From contig NZ_NWVD01000007.1 of NCBI RefSeq assembly GCF_002374835.1, positions 1-64,000 of the forward strand: a stretch of DNA of 64,000 nucleotides, read 5' to 3'. The stretch comes from Sphingomonas ginsenosidimutans. GTDB taxonomy: Bacteria; Pseudomonadota; Alphaproteobacteria; Sphingomonadales; Sphingomonadaceae. The notes beneath the pieces were generated by a model that ran no database searches, was not told the DNA's origin, and saw only the letters and a program-made list of their open reading frames with translations. Below are positions 54,484 to 63,117 of this stretch, one piece after another. A program made the position numbers and the translations under genes. Numbering within the stretch: position 1 is the first letter of the stretch; every line of letters starts with the position of its first letter.

Positions 54484-55179
54484 ATGTCGCGACTGACCGA
54501 CTATCTCGATTCGATCCGATCGCGCGACCCGGCGCCGCATTCACGGCTGGAAATCCTGAGCTACCCGGGCGTGTGGGCGCTGGCGTGGCATCGCGTCGCG
54601 CACCGGCTGTACCGGTCGCGGCTGTACCTGCTGGCGCGGATCGTCAACCACTTCTCGCGCGCGACCACCGCGATCGACATCCATCCGGGGGCGAAGATCG
54701 GGCGCAATTTCTTCATCGACCACGGCTTCGTCGTGATCGGCGAGACCGCGGAGATCGGTGACGATGTCACCATTTATCAGTGCGTGACGCTGGGCGGGAC
54801 CAGTCCGGACGATGGCGTGCCGGGCAAGCGGCATCCGACGATCGCGGACGGGGCGATCATCGGTTCGGGCGCGCAGGTGCTCGGCCCGATCACCGTCGGC
54901 CCGCGCGCGCGCGTCGGCGCCAATGCGGTGGTGACGCGCGACGTGCCGGCGGGTGCCGTGATGGTCGGTATCCCCGCACGGCCGACGATCGTGGAGGGCG
55001 GGGCGGCCCCGGAGCGGCGCTTCGTTCCTTATGGTACGCCGTGCAGCGAGACGTTCGATCCGCAGACGCAGAAGGTCGAGCTGCTGCGTTGCGAACTGGA
55101 GGCGATGAAGCGGCGGCTTGACGCGCTGCTGGGCGAGCAGGGCGCGGCGCCCGATGAAGAGGTTCGCGACCGCGCCTGA
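54484..55179 (+). CDS. cysE: Serine O-acetyltransferase
   Basis: 231 residues from ATG 54484; an ATG at 54472 adds four residues. A left-handed beta-helix with hexapeptide repeats covers about 65-170: IDIHPGAKIGRNFFIDHG, VTLGGT, KRHPTIADGAIIGSGAQVLG. The short N-terminal helical part marks the EpsC/short CysE class. It acetylates L-serine for cysteine synthesis. A 60-residue C-terminal tail is likely coiled. Its stop overlaps the DUF2794 start by one base. Confidence 0.93.
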   Translation: MSRLTDYLDSIRSRDPAPHSRLEILSYPGVWALAWHRVAHRLYRSRLYLLARIVNHFSRATTAIDIHPGAKIGRNFFIDHGFVVIGETAEIGDDVTIYQCVTLGGTSPDDGVPGKRHPTIADGAIIGSGAQVLGPITVGPRARVGANAVVTRDVPAGAVMVGIPARPTIVEGGAAPERRFVPYGTPCSETFDPQTQKVELLRCELEAMKRRLDALLGEQGAAPDEEVRDRA

Positions 55180-55523
55180 TGGGCATCGTCACCCCTTTCC
55201 CCGCGAACGGGCATCAACCCGGCCAGATCGGTTTCGACCGGATCGAGTTGACCCGCATCCTCGACCTGTACGGCCGGATGGTGGCGGCGGGGCATTGGCG
55301 CGACTATGCGATCGACCTGGGGCGCGACGCGGCGGTCTTCGCCGCCTTTCGCCGCGCCGCCGAGCGGCCGGAATACCGGATCGAAAAGCATCCCGCGCTG
55401 CGCCAGCGGCAGGGGATGTGGGCGCTGGTGGGCGAGGGCGGGCAGGTCATCAAGCGCGGGCATGAACTGGGACCGGTGCTGGCCCCGATCGAGCGCCGGC
55501 TGATGAAGCTGGTGGAGGAATAG
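55179..55523 (+). CDS. DUF2794-family protein
   Basis: 114 residues, cytosolic. The pattern FDRIELTRILDLYGRMVAAG, WRDYAIDL and AVFAAFRRAAERPEYRIEK is the DUF2794 family, found mainly in alphaproteobacteria and often next to other housekeeping genes. It is translationally coupled to cysE (TGATG). Function not known. Confidence 0.88.
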   Translation: MGIVTPFPANGHQPGQIGFDRIELTRILDLYGRMVAAGHWRDYAIDLGRDAAVFAAFRRAAERPEYRIEKHPALRQRQGMWALVGEGGQVIKRGHELGPVLAPIERRLMKLVEE

Positions 55524-56744
55524 TCAGCGGCGGTGCCGTCCGCGTGCCAGCTCCTCCTCCTGTATCGAAAAGGCCGAGCGGGGCGACCGTGCGCCTTCGG
55601 GAACCGCCGTGGCGAAAAAGGCGACGCCGCGCCCGGTCGCCGGATCGATCCACAGCCCCGAGCGAAGGCCGTAGGCGTCGCCGGCATGGCCGAAGCGCGC
55701 GACGCCGTCACCGAACGGATCGTCGCGGCATCCGGCCCGCGGCGTCGCCAGCGTCTGCATCGCGAGGCCGTAGCGGCAATCGAACCCGTCGCCGGTATCG
55801 CCGTTCGCGCCGTCATAGCGCCATTCCGGCCCGCGCAGGATCGCGACCGACGCGGGGGTGAGCAGGCGAAGGCCATCGACCTCGCCGCCGCGCGCGAGCA
55901 GCCGGCCGATCGTCGCCAAATCATGCATCGAGATGCGCAGCCCGCCTTGCGGAGAGAAGAGCGCGCCATTGTCGCCGGGGCGCCACGTCGTCAGGTCGCA
56001 CGCGCCGCCCGGGCCGGCGACGACCGGGCAGGCGGGGCGGCGGCCGCGGAGATCGTCGGTCTGCGCCGCGCCGTCCGCGCCGTAGAGGACGACCGCACTC
56101 GACACCGCGGCATCCGAACAGCTCGCCCAGTTGAAACAGGCGTCCAGCTTCAGCGGTGCGAGCACCAGCCGCTGCATCAGCCAGTCGAACCGCTCACCGG
56201 TGGCGCGCTCCATCACCGACGCAACGACGGGGAAATTGAGGTTGGTGTAGCGGTAGAAGCTGCCCGGCGGGTGATCGGCGTCCCAGGCGCGCGGGTCCGC
56301 CAGCCGGTCGGCCAGCCGCGTGCCCAGCGGGACGATATAGCCCGCATCGTCGCGCAGCCCGGAGCGGTGCGACAGCAGCAGCCGCAACGTCACCGGCACG
56401 TCGGGGTAGAGCGGGTGACGCAGGCGATAGCCGAGCAACCCGAACACGTCCGCATCGAGATCGAGCGTGCCCGCCTCCACGAGGCGCATCACGCCGATCG
56501 CGGTCACCAGTTTGGATATCGAGGCGATGCGGACCGGATCGTGCGCGGTGACGCGCCGCCCGGTCGCGCGATCGGCCAGTCCGCGTGCCTCGACCGCGCC
56601 GATCCGGTCGCGATCGAACGCGACGCGCACGCTGGCCGGCGGCGGCGTGACGGGCGGCGGCGGTACGGTCGCACAGGCGGCCAGCCCCGCCGCGGGCAGC
56701 AGGCAGGCGAGCGTGCGCAGCCGCCGCGCGCCTGCCCGGTGCAT
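55524..56744 (-). CDS. Beta-lactamase-fold serine hydrolase, lipoprotein
   Basis: 406 residues. A lipobox AGLAAC near 19-24 predicts a lipoprotein. The active-site SxxK is SISK near 74-77, and YTN (in RYTNLNFPV) is the Y-x-N motif. The HAGDAYG segment near the end replaces the usual HTG-type triad. Such class C-like proteins act as D,D-peptidases, esterases or amidases; substrate unknown. Its start overlaps the SDR stop (TGATG), so the two are co-expressed. Confidence 0.86.
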   Translation of the reverse strand: MHRAGARRLRTLACLLPAAGLAACATVPPPPVTPPPASVRVAFDRDRIGAVEARGLADRATGRRVTAHDPVRIASISKLVTAIGVMRLVEAGTLDLDADVFGLLGYRLRHPLYPDVPVTLRLLLSHRSGLRDDAGYIVPLGTRLADRLADPRAWDADHPPGSFYRYTNLNFPVVASVMERATGERFDWLMQRLVLAPLKLDACFNWASCSDAAVSSAVVLYGADGAAQTDDLRGRRPACPVVAGPGGACDLTTWRPGDNGALFSPQGGLRISMHDLATIGRLLARGGEVDGLRLLTPASVAILRGPEWRYDGANGDTGDGFDCRYGLAMQTLATPRAGCRDDPFGDGVARFGHAGDAYGLRSGLWIDPATGRGVAFFATAVPEGARSPRSAFSIQEEELARGRHRR

Positions 56745-57643
56745 CACTGGCCCTGCAACTTCGCGCCGATCAGCATCGACTGGCCGGCACCCGAATCGGG
56801 GACGATTTCCCCGGTGCGGTCGGTGATCTCGGCCCAGTGGCGTGCCACGCCCTCGGGCGACAGGTCGTCGCCGGTCAGCAGCTTGCCCTGCGTCAGCGTG
56901 ACGTAGCTGGCCTGGAACACGCCCGCGCCCGCGCCGACGATCTGGTTGGTCGGTGCCTCCTCGCTGACGAGGAACAGCGCGGCGGGGACGACCTTTTCCG
57001 GCGCGAACGCCTGGAACGCCTGTTCCGGGAACAGATCCTCGGTCATGCGCGTGCCCGCGACCGGGGCGATGGTGTTGACCTTGATGTTGTTCTTCGCGCC
57101 TTCGAGGTACAGCGTCTTGGTGAGGCCGGCGAGGCCGAGCTTGGCCGCGCCGTAATTGGCCTGGCCGAAATTGCCGAACAGGCCGGTCGACGACGCGGTC
57201 ATCAGGATGCGGCCGTAATTCTGCTCGCGGAAGGTTTCCCAGCACGCCTTGGTCGCATTGGCCGAGCCGAGCAGGTGGACGTTGACGACGAAAGCGAAGT
57301 CCGCCGGCTCCATCTTCGCGAACGTCTTGTCGCGCAGCACGCCGGCATTGTTGATGAGGACGTGGACGCCGCCCCACTCCTCCTTGGCCCTGGCGACCAT
57401 TTCGACCATCTGGTCGTATTCGGTGACGCTGGCGCCATTGGCCATCGCCTGACCGCCGGCAGCCTCGATCTCCTCCACCACCTTCAGCGCGGCGTCGGAT
57501 GCGCCCTGGCCCGTGCGGTCGCCGCCCAGGTCGTTGACGACGACTTTTGCGCCGCGACGCGCGAGTTCCAGGGCATATTGACGGCCCAGACCGCCGCCGG
57601 CGCCGGTGACGATGGCTACCTTGTCGTCGAAACGAATGGACAT
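56744..57643 (-). CDS. SDR dehydrogenase, HSD17B4/MFE-2-like
   Basis: 299 residues. TGAGGGLGRQYAL near 14-26, NNAGVLRDKTF near 96, and the catalytic S-Y-K (SSTGLFGNFGQANYGAAKLG) are all present. The DLGGDRTGQG insert is characteristic of the 3-hydroxyacyl-CoA dehydrogenase unit of peroxisomal-type multifunctional enzymes. The C-terminal 50 residues (TLTQGKLLTGDDLSP) also match that class. Probable role: beta-oxidation-like hydroxyacyl-CoA oxidation. It precedes the serine hydrolase in a two-gene operon. Confidence 0.9.
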   Translation of the reverse strand: MSIRFDDKVAIVTGAGGGLGRQYALELARRGAKVVVNDLGGDRTGQGASDAALKVVEEIEAAGGQAMANGASVTEYDQMVEMVARAKEEWGGVHVLINNAGVLRDKTFAKMEPADFAFVVNVHLLGSANATKACWETFREQNYGRILMTASSTGLFGNFGQANYGAAKLGLAGLTKTLYLEGAKNNIKVNTIAPVAGTRMTEDLFPEQAFQAFAPEKVVPAALFLVSEEAPTNQIVGAGAGVFQASYVTLTQGKLLTGDDLSPEGVARHWAEITDRTGEIVPDSGAGQSMLIGAKLQGQ

Positions 57644-57694
57644 GGAAAAGGCGCTCCCTCCCGATGGATAGAGCGCCCTTCCATACTCACAGTT

Positions 57695-57717
57695 CGAACG
57701 GGCGCAATGCCCGTTCG
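57695..57717 (-). terminator. Hairpin after the Pro/Ala-rich protein gene
   Basis: CGAACGGGC and GCCCGTTCG pair over nine bases with a five-base loop, 14 bp after the stop of the gene at 57731-58165. No T run follows, so termination strength is uncertain. Confidence 0.5.
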
Positions 57718-57730
57718 CCCGTGACCGCGA

Positions 57731-58165
57731 TCAGCGGCGCGCCTTGCGCTTGCCGCGCGCGTCGCTGGCCTGCATGCAGCCGTCATACTGGCCCTTCTTG
57801 CAGATCGGATAGCTCTCCTTCGGCGCGGGGGCCGGGAATGCCTGCGACGGCGGCGGGGCGGGCTGGAAGCGGACGGTGGCACCCGGTGCGGGCGTCCCCT
57901 GTAGCGCCGGGCCGGAGGGCTGATAGCCGCCTGCGGTTTCGGTGCCCATCGCCCCGCTGGTGGTCTGCGCCGGCGCCTGCATCGGCTGCTGCTGCATCGC
58001 CGGGTCGGTGGCCGGAGCGGCGGCAGGGTCGGCCGGCGGCGGTGCTGCCGGATCGGTCGCCGGTGCGGTCGTGCCCGCCGGCGGCGGGGTCTGCATGGTG
58101 TCCTGCGCGATCGCGATGGACGGAAGGGCAAGCGCGGCCGCGGCCGCCAGAAGCATCGTCTTCAT
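57731..58165 (-). CDS. Secreted Pro/Ala/Gln-rich protein, hypothetical
   Basis: 144 residues. Signal peptide MKTMLLAAAAALALPSIA ends near IAQ/D. The mature part is low-complexity (Pro, Ala, Thr, Gln) until about residue 115, then has ICKKGQYDGCMQASDARGKRKARR with two cysteines and a basic end. No function is recognised. Monocistronic, about 140 bp from phoB. Confidence 0.72.
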   Translation of the reverse strand: MKTMLLAAAAALALPSIAIAQDTMQTPPPAGTTAPATDPAAPPPADPAAAPATDPAMQQQPMQAPAQTTSGAMGTETAGGYQPSGPALQGTPAPGATVRFQPAPPPSQAFPAPAPKESYPICKKGQYDGCMQASDARGKRKARR

Positions 58166-58302
58166 ATCTGTCTCCTGCCATTATGGTCGGTCAGACTGCG
58201 TTATCGTTACGCGGGGCGGCCAACGCGCCATGATGGCGAAAGGCTCCCTCGTTGCGACGACGAATCGAACCGGGCGGCAGGAAAAGCGGCGGGGCCGACC
58301 GA

Positions 58303-58995
58303 TCAGTGCCCGGTGTCGAGCGCGTAGCCGGCGGAGCGGACCGTGCGGATGATGTCGGGGCGGCCACCCTCGTTGATCGCCTTGCGCAGGCGGCGGATGT
58401 GGACGTCGACGGTGCGGCTTTCGATGTCGCTGTCGTGGCCCCACACGCTGTCGAGCAGCCGCTCGCGCGAGAAGACGTGCCCGGGATGCTCCAGAAAATG
58501 CTTGAGCAGGCGGAACTCGGTCGGCCCCAGCGCGATCACCTCGCCGCCGCGGCGCACCTTGTGGCCGACGGTATCCATCTCCAGATCGGCATAGGTCAGC
58601 TGCTCCCCGGCCAGCGCAGGCCGGACGCGGCGCAGGACCGCACCGACGCGCGCCACCAGCTCGCGCGGCGAAAACGGCTTGGTGACATAATCGTCGGCGC
58701 CGGTTTCCAGCCCGCGGACGCGATCCTCCTCCTCACCGCGCGCGGTCAGCATGATGATCGGCACGTTCTGCGTTTCGGTCGCGCGGCGCAGGCGGCGGCA
58801 CACCTCGATCCCGGAAATCCCCTCGACCATCCAGTCGAGCAGGACGATGTCGGGGGGCGTTTCCTTGGCCATCAGCAGCGCCTCTTCGCCGTCGATGGTG
58901 TGCTGGACATCGAAATGTTCCCGCGTGAAATGCCATACGAGCAGCTCGGCGAGGCTCGCATCGTCCTCCACCAGCAGCATACGGGCCTTGGCCAT
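58303..58995 (-). CDS. phoB: PhoB, phosphate-regulon response regulator
   Basis: 230 residues. Receiver domain: acidic pair D11-D12, phosphorylation site D54 in VLLDWM, and the lysine in VTKPFSP. OmpR-type winged helix: RLLKHFLEHPGHVFSRERLL and DVHIRRLRKAI. The LTYADLEMDTVGHKVRRG linker is typical of PhoB. Its ATG overlaps the phoU stop. The sensor kinase gene phoR is not inside the window and may lie beyond pstS. Confidence 0.93.
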   Translation of the reverse strand: MAKARMLLVEDDASLAELLVWHFTREHFDVQHTIDGEEALLMAKETPPDIVLLDWMVEGISGIEVCRRLRRATETQNVPIIMLTARGEEEDRVRGLETGADDYVTKPFSPRELVARVGAVLRRVRPALAGEQLTYADLEMDTVGHKVRRGGEVIALGPTEFRLLKHFLEHPGHVFSRERLLDSVWGHDSDIESRTVDVHIRRLRKAINEGGRPDIIRTVRSAGYALDTGH

Positions 58996-59711
58996 CACTC
59001 GCTTCCCTTCTCGCGTTCTGCCATCCGCGTCCCCGTCGCGGCGAAATAGACCATCTCCGCGACGTTGGTCGCGTGATCGCCGATCCGTTCCAGATTCTTG
59101 GCGATGAACAGCAAGTGCGCGCACTGGCTGATCGTCTTGGGATTTTCGACCATATAGGTCACCAGCGTCCGAAAGATGCTGTCGTAGAAATCGTCCAGCG
59201 CATGGTCGCGTTCGCACACCGCCAGCGCGGCGGCGGGATCGCGCGCGGCAAAGGCGTTGAGCACGTCGGTGACCATGTCGGCGGCCATGCGCGCCATCGC
59301 GGGCAGCATCGACACCGGTTCGATGCGATGGTCGCTTTCCAGCAGCGGCACGCGCTTGGCGATGTTCTTGGCGTAGTCGGCGATACGTTCGACGACGCCG
59401 GCGATCTTCAGCGCGGCCACCACCTCGCGCAGGTCGTCGGCCATCGGCGCGCGCAGCGCGATGATGCGCACCGCGGTCCGCTCCACCTCCGCCTCGATCG
59501 CGTCGATCCGCCGGTCGCCCTTGCGGATCTGATCGGCAAGGTCCGCGTCGCCGCGCTGCAACGCGACGATCGACTGCGCGATCGCGCTTTCGGCGAGCCC
59601 GCCCATTTGCGAGATCAGCCCGCGCAGCTGCCCGATGTCCTGGTCGAACGCCTTGACGGTATGTTCCTGGCCGCCTGCCATGGCGCGATCCTCTTGTTCC
59701 GGCTCAGCCAT
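58995..59711 (-). CDS. phoU: PhoU, phosphate signalling protein
   Basis: 238 residues from ATG 59711, which overlaps pstB by eight bases; ATG 59681 is a later alternative. Two three-helix PhoU domains with the metal-cluster motifs [10 protein letters not shown]...DRRIDAIE and [14 protein letters not shown]. It links Pst transport status to PhoR/PhoB. Co-transcribed with pstB and phoB. Confidence 0.95.
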   Translation of the reverse strand: MAEPEQEDRAMAGGQEHTVKAFDQDIGQLRGLISQMGGLAESAIAQSIVALQRGDADLADQIRKGDRRIDAIEAEVERTAVRIIALRAPMADDLREVVAALKIAGVVERIADYAKNIAKRVPLLESDHRIEPVSMLPAMARMAADMVTDVLNAFAARDPAAALAVCERDHALDDFYDSIFRTLVTYMVENPKTISQCAHLLFIAKNLERIGDHATNVAEMVYFAATGTRMAEREKGSE

Positions 59712-60474
59712 AGCGTCCGGTGATATAGTCTTTGGTCCGTTCCTCACGCGGGTTGGTGAAGATGTCGGATGTGTCGCCATATTCCACCAGCTGGCCCAGA
59801 TGGAAGAAGGCGGTGCGCTGGCTGACGCGGGCGGCCTGCTGCATGTTGTGCGTGACGATCACGATCGCGTAGCGGCCGCGCAGTTCGTGGATCAACTCCT
59901 CGATCCGCGCGGTGGCGATCGGATCGAGCGCGCTGCACGGTTCGTCCATCAGGATCACCTCGGGATCGACGGCGATCGCGCGGGCGATGCACAGTCGCTG
60001 CTGCTGGCCGCCCGACAGCGCGGTGCCCGAATCGTGCAGCCGGTCCTTCACCTCGCCCCACAGGCCGGCGCGCACCAGCGATCGTTCGACGATCTGGCCG
60101 AGATCGGCCTTCGACCGGGCGAGGCCGTGGATGCGCGGGCCGTAGGCGACATTCTCGAAGATCGACTTGGGGAAGGGGTTCGGCTTCTGGAACACCATGC
60201 CGACGCGCGCGCGCAGCTGCACCACGTCCATCGCGCGGGCGTAGATATCCTCGCCATCCAGCCGGATGTCGCCCTCGACACGCGCGCCCGCGATGGTGTC
60301 GTTCATGCGGTTGAGCGTGCGCAGGAACGTCGACTTGCCGCAGCCGGACGGGCCGATGAAGGCAGTCACGTCCTCCTGCCGGACGTCGATCGACACGTCG
60401 CGGATCGCCTGTTTGTCGCCGTAGAAGACGTTAACCCGGCTCGCGGTCATCTTGGGGGCGGAGTTGCTTGTCAC
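59704..60474 (-). CDS. pstB: Phosphate ABC transporter ATPase
   Basis: 256 residues from a GTG overlapping the pstA stop (GTGA). Walker [10 protein letters not shown] is at 41-49, LSGGQQQR is the signature, ILMDEP the Walker B, and VTHNMQQA the switch. [14 protein letters not shown] and [13 protein letters not shown] are the PstB-specific parts. Confidence 0.96.
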   Translation of the reverse strand: MTSNSAPKMTASRVNVFYGDKQAIRDVSIDVRQEDVTAFIGPSGCGKSTFLRTLNRMNDTIAGARVEGDIRLDGEDIYARAMDVVQLRARVGMVFQKPNPFPKSIFENVAYGPRIHGLARSKADLGQIVERSLVRAGLWGEVKDRLHDSGTALSGGQQQRLCIARAIAVDPEVILMDEPCSALDPIATARIEELIHELRGRYAIVIVTHNMQQAARVSQRTAFFHLGQLVEYGDTSDIFTNPREERTKDYITGRYG

Positions 60475-61748
60475 CAGCGGGTCTCGAAACGGTTGCGGAG
60501 GTAGATGGCGATCCCGTTCATCGCGAGCAGGAACGCCAGCAGCACGATGATCGCGGCGGACGTCTTCTCGACAAAGCCCTTGGCCACTTCGTCGGACCAC
60601 AGGAAGATCTGCACCGGTAGCGCGGTGGCGGGATCGGTCAGCTTGTCCGGCGGGGCGGCGATGAAGGCGCGCATCCCGATCATCAGCAGCGGTGCGGTTT
60701 CGCCCAGCGCGCGCGCCATGCCGATGATCGTGCCGGTCAGGATGCCGGGCAGCGCCAGCGGCAATACGTGGTGGAAGACGACCTGGATCGGGGAGGCGCC
60801 CAGCCCGCGCGCGGCATCGCGGATCGACGGCGGCACGCCCTTGATCGCGTTGCGCCCGGCGATGACGATCACCGGCATCGTCATCAGCGCCAGCGTCAGC
60901 CCGCCGACCACCGCCGCCGAGCGCGGCATGTGGAAGGTGTTGAGGAAGACCGCCAGCCCCAGCAGGCCGAAGATGATCGAGGGCACTGCCGCCAGATTGT
61001 TGATCGACACCTCGATCAGGTCGGTCCAGCGGTTCCGCGGCGCATATTCCTCCAGATACAATGCCGAGAGCACGCCGACCGGGAAGGCGAGCGCAAGCGT
61101 CACCAGCATCGTGAACAGCGAGCCCTTCAACGCGCCCCAGATGCCCGCGCGCGTCGGATCGGTGGCGTCCGCGCCGGAGAAGAAGCTGAGGTTCAGCCCC
61201 CTCGACAAGCGCGCGCGCAGCGCGGTGACGACGCCTTCCGCCTCGGGCGTGCCGTCGCCCTTCATCGCGACGTCGATGTCGGTCGCGACGGGGACGTCGA
61301 TCGTCGTCGCGCGGGAAAGCAGCGAAGGATCGCGCTTGACCGCGTCGCGCACGCGCAGCCACGCGCCGTCCGACAGGAGCGCCGCGCCGCCCGCCCGCGG
61401 GAAGGCGGCGTTGGCGGCGGCGTCGACCGCGCCCTCCAGCCCGGCACCGGCGAGCGCGAGGTCGGCGCCCGGCCCGGCGAGCCGCGCGGGCGGGACGTCG
61501 ACCTTCGCCGCGCGCAGGTCGATGGGCAGCGCGATGCGGGTTTCCAGGAAGCCGTTGGCCCCTTGCGCGATCATCGTCGCCAGCAGGAAGACGAGGAACG
61601 CCGCGGACAGCGACACCGCGCCCAGCCCCAGCCAGCGGAAGCGCCGTTCCGCGGCATAGCGGTGGCGGATGCGCCGCTGCATCGCCGGGCTGCGCCAGTC
61701 GGTCGGCGTGCGCGCCGGCGCCGCCGGTGGTGGAGGCGCGCTATTCAT
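60471..61748 (-). CDS. pstA: Phosphate ABC transporter permease PstA, extended form
   Basis: 425 residues, longer than the E. coli protein (about 300). After the first helix (about 40-62) an extra periplasmic segment of about 150 residues (DUF3333-like, with [17 protein letters not shown]) precedes the five permease helices. The EAA loop [23 protein letters not shown] is intact. It overlaps pstC by eight bases and pstB by four. Confidence 0.93.
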   Translation of the reverse strand: MNSAPPPPAAPARTPTDWRSPAMQRRIRHRYAAERRFRWLGLGAVSLSAAFLVFLLATMIAQGANGFLETRIALPIDLRAAKVDVPPARLAGPGADLALAGAGLEGAVDAAANAAFPRAGGAALLSDGAWLRVRDAVKRDPSLLSRATTIDVPVATDIDVAMKGDGTPEAEGVVTALRARLSRGLNLSFFSGADATDPTRAGIWGALKGSLFTMLVTLALAFPVGVLSALYLEEYAPRNRWTDLIEVSINNLAAVPSIIFGLLGLAVFLNTFHMPRSAAVVGGLTLALMTMPVIVIAGRNAIKGVPPSIRDAARGLGASPIQVVFHHVLPLALPGILTGTIIGMARALGETAPLLMIGMRAFIAAPPDKLTDPATALPVQIFLWSDEVAKGFVEKTSAAIIVLLAFLLAMNGIAIYLRNRFETRW

Positions 61749-63117
61749 AGGATTCCCGGTAGCGGCGCACCACGATCAGCGCGACGACGTTGAGCAGCAG
61801 CGTGATGACGAACAGCGTCAGCCCCAGCGCGAAGGCGGCGAGCGTCTTGGCCGAATCGAACTCTGCCTCGCCGGTCAGCAGGTCGACGATCTGCTTGGTG
61901 ACGGTGGTGGTGCTGGCGAAGGGGTTGAGCGTCAGCGTGGCGACGCCGGAGGCGGCCATCACGACGATCATCGTTTCCCCGATCGCGCGGCTGACCGCCA
62001 GCAGCACGCCGCCGACGACGCCGGGCAGCGCGGCGGGGACCAGCACCTTCTTGATCGTTTCCGACGGGGTGGCGCCCATCGCCAGGCTGCCGTCGCGCAT
62101 CGCATCGGGGACGGCGGACAGCGAATCGTCGGCCATCGAAGAGACGAACGGGATGATCATCACCCCCATCACCACGCCGGCCGCCAGCGCGCTTTCCGAA
62201 CTGGCCCAGCGAACGCCGATCGCCACGCCCAGATCGCGCACCGCCGGCGCGACCGTCAGCGCCGCGAAATAGCCGTAGACGACGGTCGGCACGCCCGCCA
62301 GGATCTCCAGCAGCGGCTTCATCCAGCGGCGTGTGGTATGGCGCGCATATTGGGTGAGGTAGATGGCGCTGAGCAGCCCCAGGGGGATCGCCACCGCCAT
62401 CGCGATGATCGCGCCGATGAAGAACGTCCCCCAGAACAGCGGCACCGCACCCAGGCTGGCGCCCGGATCGCGCGCGTCGATGACCTGCGGGCTCCAGTGC
62501 GTGCCGAGCAGGAAATCGCCGATCGGCACGATACGGAAGAAGCGCGCGCTTTCGAGCAACAGGCTGGCGACGATGCCGATCGTCGTCAGGATCGCGATCA
62601 GCGAGGCGCCCAGCAGCAGCCCCATGATGACGCGCTCGACCTGCGTGCGCGCCGAGAAGGCGGGGCGCACCTGGAGAAAGGCGAACGCCCCGCCGGCGAA
62701 GGCGAGCAGCAGTGCGGCGGCGGTGGCGATCCAGTCGAAGCGCGCCTGCGCCGCGGCATAGGCGGGGGCCAGCACCTCGGACAGCGGGTGGAAGGCACCG
62801 TACCCGCTCCCCTCCGCCAGCCGCCGTGCCTCCGACAGGACGGCGGCGCGATCGAAGCCGGGCGGCGGCAGCTGCGCAGCGCCGGGGGTGGCGAGCACCG
62901 CGTCGGTGACCAGCGCGGGCGAAGTGAAATGCCACACCGCCAGGAACAGCAGCGGCGGCAGCAGCGTGCACAGCACGACGAACCAGCCGTGATGCTGGGG
63001 CAGCGAACTGAACCGCTGCGTCGTGCCGGCACGGAAACGCAGCGCGCGGGCGCGGGCGGTGACCCAGCCGATCAGCGCCAGCGCGGCGATCAGGAAGACG
63101 AGCGCGAGCGGCGACAT
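61741..63117 (-). CDS. pstC: Phosphate ABC transporter permease PstC, extended form
   Basis: 458 residues from ATG 63117, which overlaps the pstS stop (TAATG). Two extra helices and a periplasmic loop of about 80 residues precede the conserved six-helix permease. Motifs include MKPLLEILAGVPTVVYGYFA and the EAA loop AMGATPSETIKKVLVPAALPG. Together with PstA it forms the membrane channel. Confidence 0.94.
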   Translation of the reverse strand: MSPLALVFLIAALALIGWVTARARALRFRAGTTQRFSSLPQHHGWFVVLCTLLPPLLFLAVWHFTSPALVTDAVLATPGAAQLPPPGFDRAAVLSEARRLAEGSGYGAFHPLSEVLAPAYAAAQARFDWIATAAALLLAFAGGAFAFLQVRPAFSARTQVERVIMGLLLGASLIAILTTIGIVASLLLESARFFRIVPIGDFLLGTHWSPQVIDARDPGASLGAVPLFWGTFFIGAIIAMAVAIPLGLLSAIYLTQYARHTTRRWMKPLLEILAGVPTVVYGYFAALTVAPAVRDLGVAIGVRWASSESALAAGVVMGVMIIPFVSSMADDSLSAVPDAMRDGSLAMGATPSETIKKVLVPAALPGVVGGVLLAVSRAIGETMIVVMAASGVATLTLNPFASTTTVTKQIVDLLTGEAEFDSAKTLAAFALGLTLFVITLLLNVVALIVVRRYRESYE

